The notes beneath the pieces are model-generated. The model was given only the letters and a program-made list of their open reading frames with translations. It did no database searches and was not told the DNA's origin. The translations under genes were made by a program, and so were the position numbers. Shown here in pieces: positions 31,645 to 37,413 of a stretch of DNA of 37,413 nucleotides; the stretch's first letter is position 1, and each line of letters opens with the position of its first letter. Source of the DNA: Aphelidium insulamus (lineage: Eukaryota; Aphelidiomycota; Aphelidea; Aphelidiaceae); the NCBI GenBank assembly GCA_036784855.1, contig JAZDSV010000087.1, positions 1 through 37,413 on the forward strand, written 5' to 3'.

Positions 31645-34600
31645 ATCGGCGAGTCGTGTGCGTAGGAAAACCCATCAAACGTTGCGGGGTTGCGGAGATT
31701 GATGTAAGACACGGTGCTGGCGGGGGTCAGCACCGGAGGCAACTGGGTGAAGTCGTCGTCGAAAAAGCTGACATCAAAGTCGTCCGTCACATCGGGTTTG
31801 AACGGCGGCTCAATAGCCTTCTCAAAGAGCCGGTTAAAGTCAATGGCGGCGAAGAATCGGTGCATCTGGATATCTTGGCCACCATCGGTGCCTATTCTCT
31901 TCTCTGGGTCGCGGATAAACAGCTTGGACAGCAGGTCCTTGGCGTCGACGCCAACAAACTCGGGGTACTCGACCTCTTCACAAACGATCCTGTTGAACAG
32001 CTTGTCCCGATCCTCGCAGTAAAATGGATGATAGCCGCACAGCAGTTCAAACATCACGTTTCCAAACGCCCACCAGTCGGCGGTGTACGAGTGGTTGAGG
32101 CCCTGGATAACTTCTGGGGCCAGATATTCCGGTGTGCCGGCGATTATACTGTCACCGTCATCGTCGTCCTCCTCGACCACCTGCTTGCTGAGTCCAAAAT
32201 CGGCAATTTTGACGTGACCATCCTTGTCCAGCAGTATATTTTCCAGTTTGAGGTCTCTATTTATTAGTGAGGTCAGACACAAACCAAATTCACACGCTAC
32301 ATACCGGTAAACAATGCCTTTGCCGTGCAAGCACTGAAGGGCGAGCAAAATCTCGGCGCAGTAGAAACGTACTCGCGGTTCCGAGAAGCGCCCAAAATGG
32401 CTGACGTGGAAAAACATTTCCCCGCCATTGACGTACTCCATCACAAGATACAGGCGCTCAACGGTTTGAAATGCATAGTAAAGACTAACGATAAATGGAT
32501 GGCGTATTGCCCGCAATATGTCATTCTCAGTCTTGGTGTTCATTACTTGTCGCTCGTCGGTGATTGTTGACTTCTTTATCACTTTAATTGCAAACACTTT
32601 TCCGGTAGCTATTTGACTACACAGCAACACCTATGCGTTGTGTCAGACCGCGTTTACTAACAATCACAAAGATTACCTTGCCAAACTTTCCACGGCCCAG
32701 CACTCGATGTATTTCGAAATCGTCCATGCTCAATTTGGAGGTCTCATTTGCTGCGGGCTTGACAGCGACCGCTGGCTTGGCGTGGTCTTTGAATGCTTGA
32801 AGCCACGAGTCGACAGATTCAGATGATTCTGCAGTAAAGTAGAGAACGGCATTCGCATCGGTTTTCATTGCAACTTCAAATGCCAATTTTCGGTGAGCTG
32901 TTTTCACCGACGTGAACGAGTCCAGATCGAGATCAAACTCGATTTTGCTGTTGTCATTTATGCGCCCGCGGAACTTGCCGTTCTCAATGCCCAGCACCAG
33001 TGCGACTTGCCCTTCACGCGGCTTCCGGCACCCTCTTCTTTAATCAGCCAACCCTCTTTGACAATGATGACCTCACGGATCGCGTGCGGCTGTGCCTCAT
33101 TCACGTTGGCTTCCTTTCGTTCCTGCGACAGCATGGAAGCAATGTTGCTAATTTCAGAATTGTCAGTTTTGATCGCCGACTTGTTCTCATTCACACCGAA
33201 TATGTTGGCCACTTTTGCGGTGCGCCGCGTGGTTCGCAACCTTTTCGCGGTGTCCGTGCTACGCCCAGACTTGACGGAAATCAAGCTGTCCACAGATGCG
33301 CGCTGTACGGACGACAGTTGATGCTGCCACGTTGTCTTTTTGAACAAGAAAATCTCGTTTCCTTTCCACAGACACATTGCATCGTATAGTCGTTCATTGG
33401 GAGCCATTGTGCGCTCTATACTCAATGCTTAACTTAATGAAATGTATAAGCAACTTACCAGAACCGCTAAACACCTCTAGCACAACGTATCGCATACAGT
33501 CGTCGTGGACGTTCAGCTTCTCAACTAGCAGATCTATCAGTTGCTTGGCAGTTGTCGTCACTGGAACATTGATCGACTTGAATGTCTGATTGATCATGTA
33601 GATCTTGACGGCAAACGTGCCATTGGTCACTTTCGGCCTGCGTGGCTTGGGTTCGTGGCTGGGCGATGCGGGTCGCTCCAGACCAGGAATAATGTGGCGA
33701 TTGGCCGCCCGCCTCGACATCATTGCCATGGTACCAATATCGCCACCGAGTCGCGACCTGTTCTGCACCCCGCGATGCATGTCCTCATTGACGCCGAGTA
33801 GTTTGGCCACTTTTTGTACGCTTTTACCGCCACGCTAAAGATTACCAAACATGTGTTATGACCAGTGTGATAAGTATTACCTGTTCCTCGCTGTCAGCGG
33901 ATATACCGGCAACGTTAAGAAAATTGGCAAGCTGGTGTTCATTGTCGATTCCAAGCATGGCCGTCAACTTGCTAATACGCTTAGTTTTGCTATCTTGGTT
34001 CGGCTATTATTCAACAAGTGAGTGTAAGCGCAGATAGAAGCTGGCGCAGTAAAATAATACTACCTTCAACTCGTCATTGTCGTCGGAAGAATTTTGCTCC
34101 AGCTGACTGCTCTGGAGAAATAGCTGCTCCGAAAGCGACGTCAATATCGTAGGATCTTTTCCGTACAGCTTTGTTATTTGGCTCTTGATCTTGTGCAGCT
34201 CGTTGTTATTAGTTATGCCCAGCATGGCTGCCACCTTGTCGGCGTTGCGAGCGATCTTCATCTGCAACATCCGATGTTAGAATATGCATGACGTGCACAA
34301 TGCCTATCAGCGCACCTCGATGGCGTTACGGCGCGATGGATCGTCGACACTCTGGTCCGAGACGCTGCTCACACTCGTAATCGACGAGTAGTGATCAATG
34401 CTGGGACGCTCAGACTGCTGGCTGATGGACTCGGACATGGAGATGTCGGCCACCAGGTACGGCAAGATTTGCCCGTTGTGCGTTTGCACGCCGCTGCCAC
34501 CGCCGCTCTCCAGGAAAGTGAGAGTGATCTCGGCGGAATCCTTTCGCCGTAACTCCAGCGTGGCCCCGTCAGCGATTGCTTGCGATATAATGCCGTCAGT

Positions 34601-35850
34601 GGCGTTATAGTTGTCTAGATGATGTTAAGGTATATGACCTGCAATGCAAGCGCACGCACCACTGCCACGAACTACCACTTCCAGTTCTTGCGCAATCGTG
34701 GGCGGAAGATTCAGCGAGGCGCAGACAAAGTCCGGCAACGCCTCCACCTCCACATCCTTGCCGACGGGGATGCATCGGGCACACGTGTTGTCAAACACCA
34801 GCACCGGTGCCACGATGCTGGTCAGATCCTCATCGGACTCGGCCACCTCTTTAGTCTTGAATACGTAGCGCACAAACGGCTCGTGGCGGTTGAACGGGGT
34901 CTCGGCGGCGCGCAGAAATCGCGCAGACCCGCCGCCCACAGTCAGCCGCAGGATAGCGTACTCGCTGAACGGGCGTGCCAGCGATACCTTGTCATTACGG
35001 GCCAGTTGCGCGGTGGCTTCGGCGGTCGTGGTAAATATGTTGACCACGATATCGGCGGCATTGCCATCGTCCAGCAGCACGCTGACGGGAAAGCTGCGCG
35101 GCACAACGCGTCGGATTACGCAGACGCCTTGCGCGGACAGTGGAATCGTGTCGCCGGGCATCTCGGCAGCCAGTGGCGTGTCTGTGCACACGCAGCTTAG
35201 TAGACAGCAGGGCACACACACGTAGCAGGTGTGTACGTACATTTGCCGGAAGCGTCCACCGTGCATAGTTGCCAGGCGGCGGTGCCGTGCTGCTCGGCAA
35301 GGTTCCATTCGGCGCACACCTGACCGATTATGTCGTGAACAGTGGTCTGGCCCGTCACACTGCTGGGGGACACGCGCGCCCCGTCCACAGTGTGCAGCGC
35401 CACTGTCAAGGGCGTGGAGTGGACGAGCGCCGGCGGTGGTGGCGATGTCTCCAACGCCGCTGAGACAATGTCATCCGGGGGCAGCAGTGAAATGTCGGGC
35501 GGCGGTGGCGGCCGGAGAACCGACGACGCGTTACTGGCGGTGCTTGCGTGACGCTTGGTGAACGGCTGCTCCACCACACTCATGTCCACGGATGTGGGGC
35601 GGGACGCGGTGGAACTGCGGCTGAGGCGCTTGGAGGCGGCAACAACGCGTGGATTAAGTGGCGGCGGCGCCTCCACCGTGGCCGAGCGCAGAAAGTCGTC
35701 GATAGCGGCTTCGCCGGGGAGCTGCTGTGATGCATCTGCGGCCGGTGGTGCGGCCTTGCCGGTGTTCTGGGTGCCAAGGCCGTCCGTGATATCAGCGGCG
35801 AGGGCGGTGTTGCCGAGACGGGCCGCCAGTTGATCAACTGTTTCACGCAT
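31632..35850 (-). CDS. Large RA/ubiquitin-fold - PH - AGC protein kinase (AKT-like)
   Basis: Ser/Thr kinase, about 1,270 residues, nine exons: 35850-35241, 35181-34660, 34614-34316, 34261-34064, 34003-33881, 33834-33459, 33415-32677, 32630-32305, 32256-31632. Order: Pro/Ser-rich N-terminus; RA domain (LTVALHTVDGARVSPSSV, about 145-230); one or two further ubiquitin-like folds (to about 430); short KVAxMLG motifs; RA domain FAVKIYMINQTFKSINVPV; PH domain from VKEGWLIKEEG to VDSWLQAFKDH; kinase from MDDFEIHRVLGRGKFGKV. Catalytic residues are present: FAIKVIKK, YRDLKLENIL, DFG, GTPEYLAPE. AGC C-tail with FFDDDFTQ, LTPAS turn motif and FDGFSYA hydrophobic motif. RA and PH suggest recruitment by Ras-type GTPases and phosphoinositides. 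The PDK1-site Thr is replaced by Ile. At 32997-32998 one base seems missing within the PH domain. Confidence 0.88.
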
Positions 35851-36061
35851 GGCGTCCGGTCGCGCGGTGTTGTCGTGTGTGCGTGTCCGTGTGTGTGTGT
35901 CCGCGGGGTGGGCGGTGTGACGTGGCGGTGGCGTGCGCCTTTTTGGCTAGCTGGCAGTCCTCTCGACGTTGGACGGTGTTGTCGAGACGTACGCTATTAA
36001 TAGAGCCACGCCTCCGTGTGGTGAGACACTCCGTTGCCAGCCTGCACGTGCAGTCCAGCCA
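35851..36061. promoter_or_regulatory. GT-rich divergent promoter, kinase / DUF1769
   Basis: 211 bp between start codons at 35850 (minus) and 36062 (plus), with imperfect GTGT runs at about 35873-35902 and a GC-rich block after it. The frame upstream of 36062 is open back to a TTG at 35969 but has no ATG. Confidence 0.4.
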
Positions 36062-37031
36062 ATGGGCGCCGCCAAGAGACTCCAGGTGCGCATATCGCCG
36101 ACCCTGCGCGATGAAGACTTTCGACCGTGCGCCGTCAACGATGACACTCACCCCGCAACCATTCACAACCAGCACTTTACGGGCTACGTGGCTGTGCGCG
36201 TACGGGACTATGCCGCAGTGGTGGAGAACAGTGTGCTGGCAGCCGCTGGCCACAAAGGCGGTGAGATGGACGGTGCTGCTGCTGGCTATTTCGGCAGCAA
36301 GAAGCGCCTCTTCTCCATACAGGCAGAGGGGCATTTCGCCGAAGCGTTGGGCGGCGACGACGTGGTAATGGCTGCCGATTTCTCTCGGCCCCTTCGACCG
36401 GCAAGTGCACGGCAACTTACTGCATAATCACATATGCATCTGCTTGCATTGTACATACTTGCACACATCTACTTGCACTCTTGCGCATCTTATCGATACA
36501 TCTGTGTGTAGCCATTTGGGGTGTCACTGTTGGTGGAATTCGTGCGCCTTATCGATCCGGCGCTGCACACGCAGCTCTGGGCACCGCAACCGACAATATT
36601 CAGCCCGATTCTGATGCGCCGCCAATTTAATGCAGAGCTGGCCCATGGACGAGATGGTGGCGGCGGAGAACTCGCGGCCGCACACTCCAGACAGCATCGA
36701 CACTCGGAACGGGGCACCCGGCTGGCGGTGGAAGTGGGGCGGTCAGCGGGTGCCGCTGGACGAGGGTCCGCTCAACAGTGTCACCTGGGACAATCGGCGA
36801 AAGTTCTTTCTCAGCCAGCAGCATCGGCGCGGCTTCACATTTGAGCGCGGGCACATTTACGCGTTCGACTGGTTCTCGCCGTTCGTGGACTTTAACACGT
36901 TCGACTTGCACCTGGGCATGAAGATGAATGCGCAGCGCTACCTGAACGGGCAGCCGGTGCGCTTCGTACTGCGCACGCGTGACAGTGGCAAGGTGTTTTT
37001 CGCCGTCGAGTTTCAATTAGTCCCAGTCTGA
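36062..37031 (+). CDS. DUF1769 (UPF0590) family protein
   Basis: Family of unknown function, best known from fungi (fission yeast UPF0590). Exons 36062-36400 and 36512-37031, about 286 codons. Marks: QVRISPTLRDEDF, HFTGYVAVRVRDY, YFGSKKRLFSIQAEGHFAEA, the SRPLRPPFGVSLLVEFVRLI join across the intron, LIDPALHTQLWAPQP, then RRGFTFERGHIYAFDWFSPF, VDFNTFDLHLG, and GQPVRFVLRTRDSGKVFFAV. The intron 36401-36511 has a GC donor (GCAAGT); the GT two bases later would break the frame. In exon 2 the frame slips once near 36619-36623, between SPILMRR and QSWPMDEMVA, which looks like one surplus C. The start at 36062 is the first ATG and fits the family length. Confidence 0.85.
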
Positions 37032-37301
37032 TGATGATTTATGTACAATCTGCAATACATGGTTTGTTAAGCATACATATAGGCATATGCTCTAGCCTGT
37101 TACATATTAACTCATCCATGATGTTACGATGAGTAGGCAGGGTCAGAAGTTTTGTCACAAGGCATAAGATGGAAGTACACTGTGGCTTAACACTGCGCTT
37201 ATCTGAAATGTCATACTGCCGTCACAGAAAGCGCTTTACTACTCAACCAAAATAAATGGCCCGTGTTTAGCCTATCGTTGAGTAGTAAAAGAGCAATCGA
37301 C
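37032..37301. other. Intergenic, DUF1769 to CRIPT
   Basis: 270 bp without coding resemblance. It ends in the inverted repeat described separately, which sits just before the CRIPT ATG. Confidence 0.35.
37235..37289. repeat. 13-bp perfect inverted repeat before CRIPT
   Basis: TTTACTACTCAAC (37235-37247) and its exact reverse complement GTTGAGTAGTAAA (37277-37289) flank a 29-bp spacer and end 12 bp upstream of the CRIPT ATG. It could fold as a hairpin in the 5' leader or be a pair of opposed protein-binding sites. Confidence 0.8.
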
Positions 37302-37413
37302 ATGGTGTGCAAAAAGTGCGAGGCCAAACTGGGCAAAGTGGTGGTGCCGGACAAGTGGAAGCAGGGCGCGCGCAACACGGTCGAGTCTGGTGGTCGAAAG
37401 CTGGGCGAGAACA
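37302..37413 (+). CDS. CRIPT: CRIPT, spliceosomal/PDZ-binding zinc protein (N-terminal part, cut by window)
   Basis: CRIPT is a small (about 100 residue) zinc-binding protein, part of the minor spliceosome's 12S/U11-U12 machinery in animals and first named for binding PSD-95. The window shows the first 37 codons: MVCKKCEAKLGKVVVPDKWK, then GARNTVESGGRKLGEN. These match human CRIPT closely, including the first CxxC zinc pair. The reading frame runs off the window end with no intron so far. Confidence 0.93.
   Translation, partial: MVCKKCEAKLGKVVVPDKWKQGARNTVESGGRKLGEN

Noticed and set aside
31629-32267. A 212-codon plus-strand open frame opposite the kinase
   Set aside because: Antisense to conserved kinase subdomains, no family resemblance.
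1-37413. Transposons, LTR elements, CRISPR arrays, rRNA genes
   Set aside because: No transposase, reverse transcriptase or integrase motifs, no paired long terminal repeats, no spaced repeat arrays and no rRNA sequence were seen.

Overview
The window is a gene-dense stretch of a nuclear genome from a single-celled or early-diverging eukaryote. Nearly every protein gene is split by short introns, mostly 40-65 nt. I placed 77 introns by joining reading frames that match known families. UTRs are tiny and neighbouring genes nearly touch. IFT121/WDR35 at the left edge means the organism builds a cilium or flagellum. Combined with a fungal-type DUF1769 protein, a HeH/Src1 inner-nuclear-membrane protein, a PMR1-type Golgi pump and a Crinkler-type relic, my guess (inference only) is a flagellated early fungus or a close unicellular opisthokont relative. 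The standard genetic code fits throughout.

Layout, left to right: IFT121 (-, 3' end cut by the window) head-to-head with a GAS41/YEATS gene (+); OHCU decarboxylase of urate breakdown (-); an intronless ankyrin-repeat gene with a signal peptide (+); a small unrecognised gene (-); peroxisomal membrane protein PXMP4 (-); a short-chain dehydrogenase (+); a Golgi Ca/Mn-ATPase (-); LEO1 of the Paf1 complex (+); USB1, the U6 snRNA exonuclease (-), head-to-head with PIGA of GPI-anchor synthesis (+); alanyl-tRNA synthetase (+); CTP synthase (+); tRNA-Val(AAC) (+); a HeH/Man1-Src1 protein (+); a broken Crinkler-like relic (-); a CSC1/TMEM63 channel (-); an unrecognised conserved-looking protein (+); a ~1,270-residue kinase with several ubiquitin-fold/RA domains, a PH domain and an AGC kinase domain (-); a DUF1769 protein (+); and the start of CRIPT (+, cut by the window). 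These are mostly housekeeping genes and do not form a pathway cluster.

The most interesting points are: (1) six of 77 introns use a GC donor (about 8%), each required by the reading frame; (2) alanyl-tRNA synthetase has an ATG-less upstream in-frame extension that looks like a mitochondrial presequence, suggesting non-AUG dual targeting; (3) the large kinase carries a four-times repeated K[VL][AT]xx[LF]G[IV] motif and lacks the usual activation-loop threonine; (4) two divergent gene pairs have start codons only 13 and 29 bp apart; (5) four conserved genes show single-base frame slips in or beside short base runs, and PIGA has a splice anomaly that could be a fifth, which suggests residual sequence errors.
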